Numbered from the stretch's first letter, positions 1 to 9,890 are shown. The stretch is DNA of 64,000 nt from Paraburkholderia sp. BL25I1N1 (GCF_003002025.1 NZ_PVZB01000026.1:1-64000), one strand, 5' to 3'. Program-made: numbers and translations. Notes: generated from the letters alone by a model not told the origin.

Positions 1-2
1 CC

Positions 3-353
3 GCGCAGCAGGCCCTGGAGGCCTTTGCCGAAGGGCCATGGGGTGCGAAGTATCCGACCATCGTGCAGTCGTGGCGACGGGCGTGGGAGAACGTCACACC
101 GTTCTTCGTGTTTCCGCCCGACATACGCCGTGTCGTCTACACCACGAATGCCATTGAGAGCCTGAACATGCAACTACGCAAGATCATCAAGACCCGCGGT
201 CACTTCCCCAACGACGAGGCCGCCATCAAGCTACTGTGGCTGGCATTGCGCAACGTGCTGGCGAAGTCTGTACGGGCGGCATTCGACTGGTCCTCCGCCA
301 TGAACCAGTTCGCCATTCTGTTTGGCGAGCGTTTTACCAACGCACGCGGGTAA
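3..353 (+). CDS. IS256-family (mutator-type) transposase, C-terminal part
   Basis: The frame is open from the left edge to TAA at 351-353, so only the last ~116 residues are present. The segment YTTNAIESLNMQLRK followed by KLLWLALRNV is the hallmark C-terminal region of IS256/mutator DDE transposases, including the Glu of the DDE triad in NAIESLN. It cuts and pastes the insertion sequence. The 5' part lies outside the window, so whether the gene is intact cannot be judged. The sequence just after the stop (about 365-390) may contain the right terminal repeat, but I cannot confirm this without the left end. Confidence 0.9.
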   Translation, partial: AQQALEAFAEGPWGAKYPTIVQSWRRAWENVTPFFVFPPDIRRVVYTTNAIESLNMQLRKIIKTRGHFPNDEAAIKLLWLALRNVLAKSVRAAFDWSSAMNQFAILFGERFTNARG

Positions 354-736
354 CTCCGCTAACCGCCTCGCACACAAAAATGCGGACAGGTTCCGAGAAA
401 ACTGCCAACGTATCGACGAGACGCTCAACCGCAAAGCCGTCAACGGTACTGAACGACCGCGACGGCGCGCGCAGCGCCGCCGGAAGAATGAGCGCTTTGT
501 CACGAAAGCGGAATGTGCGAGAACACAGATTCCAGATGTGCCACTACCGCATCTGTGCGGGGGACCGCTTAAGAATTAGCGGTGTGGGCCGCTTTCTCTT
601 GCTTACTTCTCTTTGCGGCCGGCAAAGAGAAGTAAGTGCCGCCCCGCACAGGGGCAACGCTAATAGACCGCTAACAAAGCACGGAAAGGCCAACACCAGC
701 GAGAACTCACCCCAACCCGCCACGCCGGCAAAAAAC
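354..736. other. Intergenic stretch between IS remnant and MFS gene
   Basis: No convincing gene. It holds the probable right flank of the IS256 element and a strong palindrome at 602-636 (listed separately). Open frames here are overlapping, lack good ribosome binding sites and have no recognisable domains. Confidence 0.6.
602..636. repeat. Perfect 15-bp-stem palindrome, probable dispersed repeat
   Basis: CTTACTTCTCTTTGC at 602-616 is exactly mirrored by GCAAAGAGAAGTAAG at 622-636 around a 5-nt loop. From memory, this hairpin with the flanking sequence after it is a dispersed intergenic element in Burkholderia-type genomes. It has no T-tract, so it is not a standard terminator. It could still stabilise or stop the 3' end of the MFS transcript arriving on the minus strand. 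Confidence 0.6.
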
Positions 737-2098
737 CTAACCAATATCCTGCCCCGCAGTCTCCCGCATAAACGGCAACGGCAACAAAGAAACCACCCCA
801 CACCCAATCAGATACCAAGCCGGCGCGAGGTTGCTGCCAGAAACCTGGATCAACCACGTAGCAAAAAACTGCGCAAACCCACCAAAGATAGAAACCCCGA
901 GACAATAGACAATCGACATCCCGGTAGCACGAATCTCGCGAGGAAACATCTCCGGCAACATAACGATATTAGGCACAGCGGTAAAAGCAACAAGCACTGC
1001 CAATCCGGCGACCACGGACAACAGAACCGGCACCGTAGGCGAAGCATTGATCATCATGAATGCCGGATACACCGCCACAATCAGCAACACGCGCGAAATC
1101 CACAAGACACGCTTGCGCCCAACGCGATCGGACAACGCGCCGGCGAATGGCGAACAGATCACCGTCACCACGGCAGCGGTCCACGCTGCCCAGAGCGCCG
1201 ACGACATCGGCAAATGCAAAATCCTGATCGCGTAGGTCGACAGATAAAACAGCACGATGTAGTTAGCCGCGGTCCCACCGATCGTCGTCAACACACCCGT
1301 GGTGATCACACGCGAATGGTCGCGAAACAGCTTGCGCACCGGCTGCGAGGCAGGCTGTGAACTTGGCTGCGAACCCGCCGCGCCATCTTCCACACCAGGC
1401 AGCGTCTCATTCAGATGCCGCCGGATATAGATCCCAATCGGCCCCATCGCCATGCCGATCACAAACGGCACGCGCCACCCCCAACTCTCCAGCGCCGCGG
1501 TCGATAGCGCCGCCGCCAACGCGACACCCAACAACGACCCGCACACCGTGTTCAACCCTTGGCTCACGAACTGCCAACTGCCGTAGAACCCACGCGTTTT
1601 ATTGCTGCCATACTCCAGCAGCAACGACGTCGACGCACCGACCTCACCCCCCAAAGCAAACCCCTGAATCAACCGCGCGAGAATCACGAGCAACGGCGCG
1701 GCAACCCCGATCGCCGCATACGTCGGCGCAAACGCGATGATCGCGGAGCCGAGCGTCATCAGCCACAGCGTGAGACTCATCGCGGCCTTGCGGCCCGCGC
1801 GGTCCGCATACGCGCCAAGCACGATACCGCCCACCGGCCGCATGATGAAACCGACGCCGAACGTGCCGACCGCCAGCATCAGTTGCGCGAGTTGCCCTTC
1901 CACCGGGAAATACAGCTTGCCGATGATCGTCGCGAAGAAGCTGTATATCGTGAAGTCGAAAAACTCGAGGCCGTTGCCCAGCGTGATCGCGGCAATCGCC
2001 TTGGCGTGGCTCGTACGTTCGACAGGCTGCGCGGCCGTCGTGCTCTGCATGCTCAACGCGTCGGTGCCGGCGGATTGCGGTGCGGCGGAATAGTCCAT
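737..2098 (-). CDS. MFS transporter, metabolite:H+ symporter (MHS) subfamily
   Basis: 453 residues with about twelve hydrophobic segments. GAYADRAGRKAAM in the loop between helices 2 and 3 is the MFS signature, repeated in the second half as GALSDRVGRKRVL, and the N-terminal stretch LGNGLEFFDFTIYSF is typical of the MHS branch (alpha-ketoglutarate, citrate, proline/betaine symporters). It is an inner-membrane proton-coupled importer of an organic acid or amino-acid-like substrate. AAGGAG lies just upstream of the ATG at 2098. It follows the amidohydrolase by 67 bp on the same strand, so the pair probably imports and hydrolyses the same conjugate. The exact substrate cannot be read from sequence. 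Confidence 0.88.
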   Translation of the reverse strand: MDYSAAPQSAGTDALSMQSTTAAQPVERTSHAKAIAAITLGNGLEFFDFTIYSFFATIIGKLYFPVEGQLAQLMLAVGTFGVGFIMRPVGGIVLGAYADRAGRKAAMSLTLWLMTLGSAIIAFAPTYAAIGVAAPLLVILARLIQGFALGGEVGASTSLLLEYGSNKTRGFYGSWQFVSQGLNTVCGSLLGVALAAALSTAALESWGWRVPFVIGMAMGPIGIYIRRHLNETLPGVEDGAAGSQPSSQPASQPVRKLFRDHSRVITTGVLTTIGGTAANYIVLFYLSTYAIRILHLPMSSALWAAWTAAVVTVICSPFAGALSDRVGRKRVLWISRVLLIVAVYPAFMMINASPTVPVLLSVVAGLAVLVAFTAVPNIVMLPEMFPREIRATGMSIVYCLGVSIFGGFAQFFATWLIQVSGSNLAPAWYLIGCGVVSLLPLPFMRETAGQDIG

Positions 2099-2165
2099 CT
2101 GTGTCTCCTTGATGTCTTCCTGCTGATGCGCGGCGGTTTTGCCCGCTTATGCAAACGCTGCGGCC

Positions 2166-3338
2166 TCAGGCCAGAAACGTCTGCGCGAGCCTCACCCAGT
2201 AGGCGGCGCCGGTGGCGAGGCAAGCGTCGTTGAAATCGTAGCCAGGGTTGTGGACCATACAGCCGCCCTCGCCGTCGCCATTGCCGATGATCAGGTAGCT
2301 GCCTGGGCAACGCTCGAGCAGGAACGCAAAGTCTTCGCTGCCGGTGAGCGGTTGCATGTCGGTAATCAGGCCGTCGTCGCCGAGCCAGTCGAGCGCGACT
2401 TGCCGCGCGAGCCCGGTCATGGCCGCATCGTTGACGAGCACCGGATAGCGACGCTGATAGTCCACGTCCGCACGCGCGCCGAACACGGCCGCCTGAGCGC
2501 AAGCCATCGCCGTGATGCGTTCCTGCAGATAATCGCGAACCTCGGGTTTCAATGCGCGCACGGAAAGGCGCATCTCGGCGGTTTCTGGAATCACGTTCGG
2601 CGCTTCGCCCGCGTGGATCGCGCCGACGGTGATGATCGCCATGTCGAGCGGCGCGATATTGCGCGACACGATGGACTGCAACGCCAGCACGATCTGCGCG
2701 CACACCACCACTGGATCGACGGCCTTATGCGGCACCGCGCCATGACCGCCACGCCCGGTCACCTTGATGATCACCGTATCCGACGAAGCCATGAACGAGC
2801 CCGGCAGGAAACCGAACTTGCCGGTCGGATAGCCCGGCATGTTGTGCATCGCGAACACCGCGTCGCACGGAAACTTGTCGAACAGGCCGTCCTCGAGCAT
2901 TTTCTTCGCGCCGGCCAAGCCCTCTTCGGCAGGCTGAAAAATCAGATTCAACGTACCGTCGAAGCACCTTTCCTGCGCCAGATGTTTGGCGGCGGCAAGC
3001 AGCATGGCCGTGTGGCCGTCGTGTCCGCACGCGTGCATCTTGCCGGGCAGCTTGCTCGCGTATGGCAGGCCGGTGGTTTCGTGAATCGGCAACGCGTCCA
3101 TGTCGGCGCGCAGCCCAAGCTTGCGCGTGCCATTGCCCACTTTCAATTGACCGACAACGCCTGTCTGACCCAGCCCGCGATGCACGGTGTAGCCCCACTC
3201 CTGCAGACGTTCGGCGACCAGGTCGCCGGTGGCGAACTCTTCGTAAGCCAGCTCGGGATGCGCGTGGATCCGGCGGCGCAGCGCGATCATTTCGTCTTCG
3301 AGTTCGGCGATGCCCGCCGGAATGGCCATGGTGTTCAC
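2166..3338 (-). CDS. M20 family amidohydrolase (hippurate hydrolase / N-acyl amino acid deacylase-like)
   Basis: 390 residues, usual length for the M20D family. Metal-binding motifs are intact: MHACGHDGHTAMLL, then PAEEG with the catalytic Glu pair, and HNMPG; RGGHGAVPH marks the dimerisation/lid domain. These enzymes remove acyl groups from N-acyl amino acids (hippurate, N-acetyl amino acids, IAA conjugates) in the cytoplasm. The first codon is GTG at 3338, preceded by GGAG at good spacing; an ATG three codons in (3329) is possible but too far from that site. It is the first gene of a two-gene unit with the MFS permease and is divergent from a LysR gene, its likely regulator. Confidence 0.9.
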   Translation of the reverse strand: MNTMAIPAGIAELEDEMIALRRRIHAHPELAYEEFATGDLVAERLQEWGYTVHRGLGQTGVVGQLKVGNGTRKLGLRADMDALPIHETTGLPYASKLPGKMHACGHDGHTAMLLAAAKHLAQERCFDGTLNLIFQPAEEGLAGAKKMLEDGLFDKFPCDAVFAMHNMPGYPTGKFGFLPGSFMASSDTVIIKVTGRGGHGAVPHKAVDPVVVCAQIVLALQSIVSRNIAPLDMAIITVGAIHAGEAPNVIPETAEMRLSVRALKPEVRDYLQERITAMACAQAAVFGARADVDYQRRYPVLVNDAAMTGLARQVALDWLGDDGLITDMQPLTGSEDFAFLLERCPGSYLIIGNGDGEGGCMVHNPGYDFNDACLATGAAYWVRLAQTFLA

Positions 3339-3456
3339 GTCATGTCTCCGTCATTGAAAGCGTGAACCCAGCATAACGATGCCGAAATTCCAGTGGCAGG
3401 CGTAGAATCGTTGCGGCAGCAACTCGTGGTTGCCACCCCACCGCCCGCCTCGTCAG

Positions 3457-4407
3457 ATGAAACTTCATCAACTCAGCACCTTAGCGGCCATTGCCGATAC
3501 TGGAAGTATCCGGGCCGCGGCCCGTTCGCTCGACCTGTCGCCGGCCGCCGTGACCAAGGCGATGCGCGAACTGGAAGCCGATCTGCAAGCGCCGCTGGTG
3601 GTACGCAGCGCGAGCGGCGTCGCGTTTACCGAGTTCGGTCGCGCGCTGGTCGTGCATGCGCGTCTGGTGTTGGGGCAACTGCAGCGGGCGCAAGCGGAGA
3701 TCGAAGCACTTCGCGGCGCAGCGGCCGGCAAGCTGTCGATCGGCGTCACGCCATGGGTCGCGTTGACGTTTCTGCCGCCCGCAGTGCAGCGCTTCCGGCA
3801 ACGCATGCCGGAAGTGCAACTGGAGTTCTTCGAAGGTTTGCTCGCGGTCGTTCAGCCGCGTTTGCGCGACGGCAGCCTGGACTTTTCAATCGGCCGCCCG
3901 CCACCCGCGTCACCGCAATCGGAGTTTCACAACGTACCGCTGTTTTCCACGCATTCGGCCGTGGTCGCGCGGCGCGATCATCCCAAGGCCGGCTGCCGCA
4001 CGCTGCTCGAACTGCAAGACGCGGAGTGGATATTGAACTGGGACCCGGCGAGTCGCGAGTCGATCTCGGACAATGTGTTCCGCAAGCGCGGCATGCAAGT
4101 GCCGCATACCATTCTGCTCGCGCATTCGCTGGCGGTCGTACTCGGTTTGCTTGCGCACACGGACATGCTCAGCATTTTTCCGTGGCCGCTCGTCGAAGTG
4201 ACGCTCGCGAAGGAGCAGTTGTGGGCGCTGCCACTGCGCGAGACGGTCGATGAAACCATCGTCAGCATCACCTCACGCCGCGGCGCGCCGACGAGTCCGG
4301 CGGCCGCGTGCTTTCTCGAATGCCTGCGTGAAGTGATCGACGAAGGGGCGCGCTCGCAAGAGCCCGAGCAGCGCCGGCTGTTTCATTCGATCGAGTTGCT
4401 GCTTTAG
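3457..4407 (+). CDS. LysR-family transcriptional regulator
   Basis: 316 residues from the ATG at 3457 (MKLHQLSTLAAIADTG). A TTG start nine codons earlier is open but gives an atypical N-terminus. The N-terminal winged HTH (SIRAAARSLDLSPAAVTKAMRELE) is followed by the usual effector-binding domain. It is transcribed divergently from the amidohydrolase/MFS pair with 118 bp between the starts. This is the classic LysR arrangement and suggests substrate-dependent control of that pair. Confidence 0.9.
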   Translation: MKLHQLSTLAAIADTGSIRAAARSLDLSPAAVTKAMRELEADLQAPLVVRSASGVAFTEFGRALVVHARLVLGQLQRAQAEIEALRGAAAGKLSIGVTPWVALTFLPPAVQRFRQRMPEVQLEFFEGLLAVVQPRLRDGSLDFSIGRPPPASPQSEFHNVPLFSTHSAVVARRDHPKAGCRTLLELQDAEWILNWDPASRESISDNVFRKRGMQVPHTILLAHSLAVVLGLLAHTDMLSIFPWPLVEVTLAKEQLWALPLRETVDETIVSITSRRGAPTSPAAACFLECLREVIDEGARSQEPEQRRLFHSIELLL

Positions 4408-4430
4408 TTTTTTCGCCGCGCGGTAGAGAT

Positions 4431-5867
4431 TCAACCCTCGTAACCAACCACGCCCTTGATCTCCAGAAAGTCCTCCAGACCGAACTCACCGTACTCGCGG
4501 CCATTGCCCGATTGCTTGAAGCCGCCGAACGGCGCCTCGGGGTTGTAGTCCGCGTAGTTCAGATAGATCGTGCCGGTGCGCAGGCGCTTCGCCACCGCAC
4601 GCGCGTGTTCGATCGAGTCGGATTGAATGTAGCCTGCGAGACCGTAAAGGCTGTCGTTGGCCATTGCGATCGCTTCATTTTCGGAGTCGTAGGCGAGGAT
4701 CGACAGCACCGGCCCGAAGATTTCCTCGCGCGCGATCGTCATGTCGGGCGTGACCTTGCCGAATACCGTCGGCCGCACGAAGTAGCCGTCCTTCAATCCT
4801 TCGGGGCGGCCCGCGCCGCCGGCGACCAGCGTCGCGCCCTCTTCGATGCCGACGCCGATCAGCCGCTGGATCTTGTCGAACTGCTGTTCGCTGATCACGG
4901 GGCCGAGGTCCGTGCCCTTCGCATCCGCGGGACCGACGTTCAATGCTTGCGCGGCTTCTTTCGCATACGCGAGTGCTTCGGCTTCGCGCGCACGCGGCAC
5001 GAACATCCGCGTGGGCGCATCGCACGACTGGCCGCTGTTGTCGAAACAGGCGCGCGTGCCGCGCATCACGGCTTCTTTCAGATCGGCGTCTTCAAGAATC
5101 AGGTTGGCCGATTTGCCGCCCAGTTCCTGATGCACGCGCTTGACCGTATCCGCCGCGGCCTTCGCGACCTGCACACCCGCGCGCGTCGATCCGGTGAACG
5201 ACATCATGTCGATATCCGGATGCGACGACATTGCTTCGCCCACGGTGCGGCCTTCGCCGTTCACGAGGTTGAACACACCGGCCGGCACGCCCGCTTCGTC
5301 GAGAATCTCGGCGAAGATAATGGCCGACAACGGCGCCAATTCCGAAGGCTTGAGCACCATCGTGCAGCCGGCCGCGAGCGCGGGCGCGACCTTGGTGGTG
5401 ATCTGCAGGGCCGGCCAGTTCCACGGCGTGATCAGCCCGCACACGCCGACCGCTTCCTTGCGGATCAGAATGCCGCTCTTCACGTACTCGAACTCGAAGG
5501 TATCGAGCGTGCGGATCATCGTTTCCAGATGCGCGACGCCGGTCCAGGCTTGCGCGTCGTTCGCGTACTGCAGCGGTGCGCCCATCTCGCGGCTGATTGC
5601 ATGCACCATGTCGTCATAGCGCTTGCGATAGACGTCGAGGATCGCTTGCAGCAAGTCGATGCGTTGCGCGATCGTCGTTTCGCTGTAGGCGGGAAACGCG
5701 CGCTTCGCGGCGGCGACGGCGCGATCGACATCCGCCGCGCTGCCGAGCGAAATCTGCGCAAACGCGGCAGCGGTGGACGGATCGATTACATCGAGCGTGG
5801 CCGCGTCGGCCTGGTCGACCGGGTCGACCCACTGACCGTCGATATAAAACTGCTTGGCGTGTTGCAT
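4431..5867 (-). CDS. NAD(P)-dependent aldehyde dehydrogenase family protein
   Basis: 478 residues with the full ALDH fold signature: TPWNWP near residue 147, FTGSTRAG in the cofactor site, the general base in HQELGGKSAN, and the catalytic Cys at about 282 in NSGQSC. It oxidises an aldehyde to the acid in the cytoplasm. AGAGGA precedes the ATG at 5867. It is convergent with the LysR gene and divergent from the cupin at 6079. With the nearby FAD amine-oxidase-like gene it could act in amine or polyamine catabolism, where an amino-aldehyde is produced, but this is context only. Confidence 0.92.
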   Translation of the reverse strand: MQHAKQFYIDGQWVDPVDQADAATLDVIDPSTAAAFAQISLGSAADVDRAVAAAKRAFPAYSETTIAQRIDLLQAILDVYRKRYDDMVHAISREMGAPLQYANDAQAWTGVAHLETMIRTLDTFEFEYVKSGILIRKEAVGVCGLITPWNWPALQITTKVAPALAAGCTMVLKPSELAPLSAIIFAEILDEAGVPAGVFNLVNGEGRTVGEAMSSHPDIDMMSFTGSTRAGVQVAKAAADTVKRVHQELGGKSANLILEDADLKEAVMRGTRACFDNSGQSCDAPTRMFVPRAREAEALAYAKEAAQALNVGPADAKGTDLGPVISEQQFDKIQRLIGVGIEEGATLVAGGAGRPEGLKDGYFVRPTVFGKVTPDMTIAREEIFGPVLSILAYDSENEAIAMANDSLYGLAGYIQSDSIEHARAVAKRLRTGTIYLNYADYNPEAPFGGFKQSGNGREYGEFGLEDFLEIKGVVGYEG

Positions 5868-6078
5868 GGGCTTGTCCTCTATATGAAAGTTTCAGGTCAG
5901 ACGCGGAGCAAATCGCACCCGCGGCGGCATCGCCTGCTATACATCGACGCTGCTCAATCTGAATGTCTTCAAATCGAAATTCATCGCTACGCAGCTTTGG
6001 CTCAGACTCCGGCTTCGAATCCATTTTTCGCCTCGTCTCAACGAGTGCGACTTCGAACCAATCAACCAGGAGAGACAC

Positions 6079-6450
6079 ATGAGCAACATTACTTTCACCC
6101 GCATCGACGCTAAAGGCCCAGGCGCTTCCGGTCTGAACCCGGCTCTGCACGATCCGGCCGACGTCATTCTCGACGGCGCCAAGGCACCGCACGCCCTCAA
6201 CGCTTACTCCGACGCCACCAACATGTTGTCCGCCGGCGTATGGCAATGCGATGCGGGCACGCTGAAGCTGGCCGACCTGCCCATTCACGAAGTGTGCGTG
6301 CTGATCGAAGGCGAAGTCGTGATCACCAGCGACGACGGCCGCAGCGAACGCTATGCCGCCGGCGACGCCTTCATCCTGCACAAAGGCTTCTCGGGCACGT
6401 GGCATATGCCGGTGGCGACCAAGAAGTACAGCATCGTGTACTGCGGTTGA
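6079..6450 (+). CDS. Small cupin protein (DUF861 / EutQ-like)
   Basis: 123 residues, a single cupin barrel. PIHEVCVLIEGEVVITSDDG is cupin motif 1 and AAGDAFILHKGFSGTW is motif 2, as in the DUF861 family often found beside oxidoreductases. A clear AGGAGAG lies 7 nt before the ATG. The role is unknown; such cupins are thought to bind or isomerise small amine-derived metabolites. It is divergent from the aldehyde dehydrogenase and convergent with the FAD enzyme, sharing the terminator at 6483-6513. Confidence 0.82.
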   Translation: MSNITFTRIDAKGPGASGLNPALHDPADVILDGAKAPHALNAYSDATNMLSAGVWQCDAGTLKLADLPIHEVCVLIEGEVVITSDDGRSERYAAGDAFILHKGFSGTWHMPVATKKYSIVYCG

Positions 6451-6482
6451 TTCGAGTACTGCATTGCACCGCTGCTTCATCG

Positions 6483-6513
6483 AAAACCGCATCCTTCAAG
6501 ATGCGGTTTTTTT
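6483..6513. terminator. Bidirectional rho-independent terminator
   Basis: AAAACCGCATC (6483-6493), a 6-nt loop, and GATGCGGTTTT (6500-6510) followed by TTT. The A-run at the left makes it work on both strands. It sits between the convergent cupin and FAD-oxidoreductase genes. Confidence 0.9.
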
Positions 6514-6563
6514 ATGCCCGAGAAAAGAACCGCGTCCACGCACACTGCGCGGACGCCTTCGCA

Positions 6564-7955
6564 CTACATCGGAAAACCGAGCGCCTTGATCGAATTGATC
6601 CACAGACGACGCCAGCCGCCGCGATCATCCGCGCCGTCGAATGCGTTGAAGGTGATCTTCGCGGCGATCCAGCGCATGGGTTCCGGCGGGATATACGACG
6701 GCCCTTTGCGCGAGATATCGAGCGACGTGATGATCGTCTCGCGATTCCACAGCATATCGAGGCCCATCTTCGCACCGAAGCGGCTGCCCGCCACGCCAAA
6801 GCCCGTATAACCGGCGACGAACACGCTCTTGCCGCCGTGATAGCGCCGCGCGAACACTGCGCCGCGCGAGCAGTAATCGATCGGGCCGCCCCACGCATGC
6901 GTGAAGCGCACATCGTCGAGTTGCGGGAAGGTGCGATAGAACGCTTCGGCCAGCTTGTAATAGGTGCTTTCGTCGCGATCTTCCGCAGGGTTCGGATTGC
7001 CGCCGAAGTGATAACTCACCCGTCCGCCGAAGATAATGCGGTTGTCCTTGGTGAGCCGGAAGTAATTAAGCTGCGTACGCGTGTCGTAAATGCCCTGGCG
7101 GTTCTTCCAGCCGATACGCGCCATCTGTTCTTCGCTCAACGGCGCCGTCGCGATGATGTGATCGCGCACCTGCATCACACGGCGCTTGATGTCGGTCACG
7201 CCGACGTCCGCGGTGCCCGTGCCGAGCAGCACGCGCGGCGTTTCGATGCGGCCCGCCTGCGTATGCACGATCATCTTCGCGCCGCAATCTTCGAGACGCG
7301 TGATCGGCGAATGTTCATGCAGACGCACGCCGAGCTTCAGCGCGGCGGCCTTCAAACCCCATGCGAGCTTCGCCGGATGAATCGTGCCGCTGCGATTACG
7401 CGACCACATCGCCCCGGCAAAAAGCGGCGAATCGAGTTGTTCTCGTGCGCTTTTGCTGTCGAGCAAAACCACGTCGTGTCCATGCGCGACATGCAGCTCG
7501 TAGTCGCCCTTCAGATGACCAAGGTGGCCCGGATCGACCGCGACCGTCATCTCGCCGTTCCATTCGACGTCCGCCTCGATACCGTAGCGCGTCAACGATT
7601 CCTTGAAGCCGTCGAGATTCTCCTGCCCGAGCTTTTCGAGTACATCCAGGTCTTGCGGAAAGACGCGCGTCGCATTCGGCAGGCCGTGCATCACCGAAGT
7701 CGAGATGATGCCGCCCGGGCGCCCCGAGGCGCCATAGGCCACCTTGCCCGCCTCGACCAGCACGACGTCGAGCGACGGGTCGGCTTCTTTCGCCTGAATC
7801 GCGGCCCACAGACCGGTGAAGCCGCCGCCCACTACAACCAGATCGGCGATGGTCGGACCGATCAATTCCCGTTCGACAGCCGGCGCGCGCGGATTGTCCA
7901 GCCAGAACGGAAACAGTTTTACCCCTTCAAACGCGCGCTTTACTGACTCGCTCAT
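6564..7955 (-). CDS. FAD-dependent oxidoreductase, DAO/OrdL (gamma-glutamylputrescine oxidase-like) family
   Basis: 463 residues. The N-terminal Rossmann motif VVVGGGFTGLWAAIQ (about residues 40-54) binds FAD; YGASGRPGGIIS is the family's flavin-contact segment; the C-terminal GYTGFGVAGSRFGAKM closes the FAD site. The family oxidises amines, often polyamine derivatives or N-methyl amino acids, to imines or aldehydes. It lies 68 bp downstream of the NCS1 permease and probably shares its transcript, so the permease may import its substrate. Substrate assignment is inference. Confidence 0.87.
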   Translation of the reverse strand: MSESVKRAFEGVKLFPFWLDNPRAPAVERELIGPTIADLVVVGGGFTGLWAAIQAKEADPSLDVVLVEAGKVAYGASGRPGGIISTSVMHGLPNATRVFPQDLDVLEKLGQENLDGFKESLTRYGIEADVEWNGEMTVAVDPGHLGHLKGDYELHVAHGHDVVLLDSKSAREQLDSPLFAGAMWSRNRSGTIHPAKLAWGLKAAALKLGVRLHEHSPITRLEDCGAKMIVHTQAGRIETPRVLLGTGTADVGVTDIKRRVMQVRDHIIATAPLSEEQMARIGWKNRQGIYDTRTQLNYFRLTKDNRIIFGGRVSYHFGGNPNPAEDRDESTYYKLAEAFYRTFPQLDDVRFTHAWGGPIDYCSRGAVFARRYHGGKSVFVAGYTGFGVAGSRFGAKMGLDMLWNRETIITSLDISRKGPSYIPPEPMRWIAAKITFNAFDGADDRGGWRRLWINSIKALGFPM

Positions 7956-8023
7956 GCTGTTTGCCTACTCAAATTAAATACCATTGCTCGTACTGCGCGA
8001 AGCCGCGCACATTGGCGTGCGCT

Positions 8024-9610
8024 TCAACCCGCGTCCTGCGTATCCAGTTCTGCCTCACGCTCGCGTCCCGCACGCGCCCGCGACCGCTCGACTACCTTAA
8101 GCTTAGTCGCCGGCACCACGGGATGCACGGTCACATTGTGCTGCGAACCACCACGTAGCCAACGTCGGCCTTGCGGTCCATACACGCCGTCCGGTTCCGG
8201 AAAACACTGCGACAAAGCGATATACAGTGCGGCGGCGAGCGTCAGCGAAACCGGCATGCTGATGTCGAGACCACCGGCGAGCTGACCAAGCGGTCCGACG
8301 AACTGGTCCGGCAGATTGACGAAGCACAGGCTGATCGCCGCGCTCGGAATCCACGCGCCCATCGCGCGCCAGTTCCAGCCGTGCGAGAACCAGTAGTGAC
8401 CGCCGCGGCCGCCGCGATTGAACACCTGCAAGTCGTCGGATAAATAGAAACCGCGCCGCGTGACGAAGCCGATAATCATGATCACCATCCACGGGCAGCT
8501 GCACACATTGATCAGCACCGAGAACGTCGACACGCTTTCGACCAGATTGAAGGCGAAGCGGCCGAGGAAAATGAAGCCGATCGCGAGGCTGCCAATCAGC
8601 AACGTGGCGCGCACGCGGTTCAGGAATTTCGGAAACATGCTCGACATATCGAGGCCGGTGCCATACAGCGCGGTCGTGCCCGTCGACATGCCGCCGATGA
8701 TTGCGATCAGGCAGACCGGCAGGAAGAACCAGTTCGGCGAGATGGCCAGCAAACCGCCCACGTAATTATTCGACGCGATGAAATCCGGCGCCTTGCTGGC
8801 GATGATCGTCGCCGTGGCAAGACCGAAGAAGAACGGCACGAACGTCGCCAGTTGCGCGAGCATCACCGCGAGGATCGTGCGCTTTCTCGGCGTGTTCTCC
8901 GGAATATAGCGGGCCCAATCGCCGAGGGTGCAGGCGAACGATACGGGATTGCTCATCGCGACCAGCACGGCGCTCACGAAGGCAGGCCAGAAACCCACCG
9001 CGCCGAGCGCGACCTTGCCGGCGTATGCGCCATCGAACGATTTGGTGAAAGCGAACAGACCGACCACGAAGAGAATGCTTGCCGCCCACACCGCGATCTT
9101 GTTGACCCACAGCATGAAACCGAAGCCATACACGCATACGGTCAGCACCAGCACCGCGAACAGACCGTACGCGAAGCTCAGCGTCATCCAGTTGACCGGC
9201 AAACCGAGCAAATGATTCGCACCGCCCACGAGCGCATCGCCCGAACTCCACACCGCCAGCGAGAAAAACGCGACTGCGGTCAGCACCGCCAGAAACGAGC
9301 CGACGATCCGCCCGTGAATGCCGAAATGCGCGCCCGACGAAACCGGGTCGCTGGTGCCGTTGCGCGGACCGAACAGGCTCATCGGCGCGAGAATGCATGA
9401 GCCGATCAGCACGCCGAGCACAATCGACCAGACCCCCGCCTTGAACGACAAACCGAGCAGCACCGGAAAGCTGCCGAGCACGGAGGTGGAAAAGGTGTTG
9501 CACCCGCCGAACAGCAAGCGGAACAGATCGATCGGCCGCGCATAGCGCGAGCGATCCGGAATGCGTTCGAAACCGAACGTTTCGACTTGAGTGATGCTGT
9601 TGCTGCTCAT
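8024..9610 (-). CDS. NCS1-family permease (cytosine/purine/allantoin-type)
   Basis: About 528 residues from the ATG at 9610 (MSSNSITQVETFGFERIPD), with GGAG just upstream; a longer reading to 9640 lacks a site. About twelve membrane segments. The early segment PIDLFRLLFGGCNTFSTSVLGSFPVLLGLSF and the internal DWARYIPENTPRK are typical of NCS1 Na+/H+ symporters for nucleobases and related cyclic amides. It is the first gene of a pair with the FAD oxidoreductase. The LysR gene at 9891-10871 lies upstream on the same strand and may be its regulator. Confidence 0.85.
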   Translation of the reverse strand: MSSNSITQVETFGFERIPDRSRYARPIDLFRLLFGGCNTFSTSVLGSFPVLLGLSFKAGVWSIVLGVLIGSCILAPMSLFGPRNGTSDPVSSGAHFGIHGRIVGSFLAVLTAVAFFSLAVWSSGDALVGGANHLLGLPVNWMTLSFAYGLFAVLVLTVCVYGFGFMLWVNKIAVWAASILFVVGLFAFTKSFDGAYAGKVALGAVGFWPAFVSAVLVAMSNPVSFACTLGDWARYIPENTPRKRTILAVMLAQLATFVPFFFGLATATIIASKAPDFIASNNYVGGLLAISPNWFFLPVCLIAIIGGMSTGTTALYGTGLDMSSMFPKFLNRVRATLLIGSLAIGFIFLGRFAFNLVESVSTFSVLINVCSCPWMVIMIIGFVTRRGFYLSDDLQVFNRGGRGGHYWFSHGWNWRAMGAWIPSAAISLCFVNLPDQFVGPLGQLAGGLDISMPVSLTLAAALYIALSQCFPEPDGVYGPQGRRWLRGGSQHNVTVHPVVPATKLKVVERSRARAGREREAELDTQDAG

Positions 9611-9816
9611 TGTCTCCGACTCCTGTAACGGCCAGGTCAATCACAATGGCTCGCCACGGGGATGCGGCGTCCACTTTTCTCAAATGTCTGGACGCCACTG
9701 TAAAGACAATCGGCGCGGGCAAAAATATCGTCTGCCCAACCTTTACTTCGATCTCCGGCGATGTAAGTCACAAGTCCCGTCCGGTAAGGCTCCGTGGGCA
9801 ACGGAAAGGCCGTATA

Positions 9817-9873
9817 GGGACTTCTCGCAGCGCTGACGAAGCGCAAACGTCGAAGCGAATCGCGAGAAGTCCC
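9817..9873. repeat. 12-bp inverted repeat between permease and LysR gene
   Basis: GGGACTTCTCGC at 9817-9828 and GCGAGAAGTCCC at 9862-9873, 33 nt apart, followed on the plus strand by GCGCCTTTTTG. It could end transcription of the LysR gene or be a regulatory site for the permease operon. No coding potential is seen around it. Confidence 0.45.
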
Positions 9874-9890
9874 GCGCCTTTTTGCCGGCT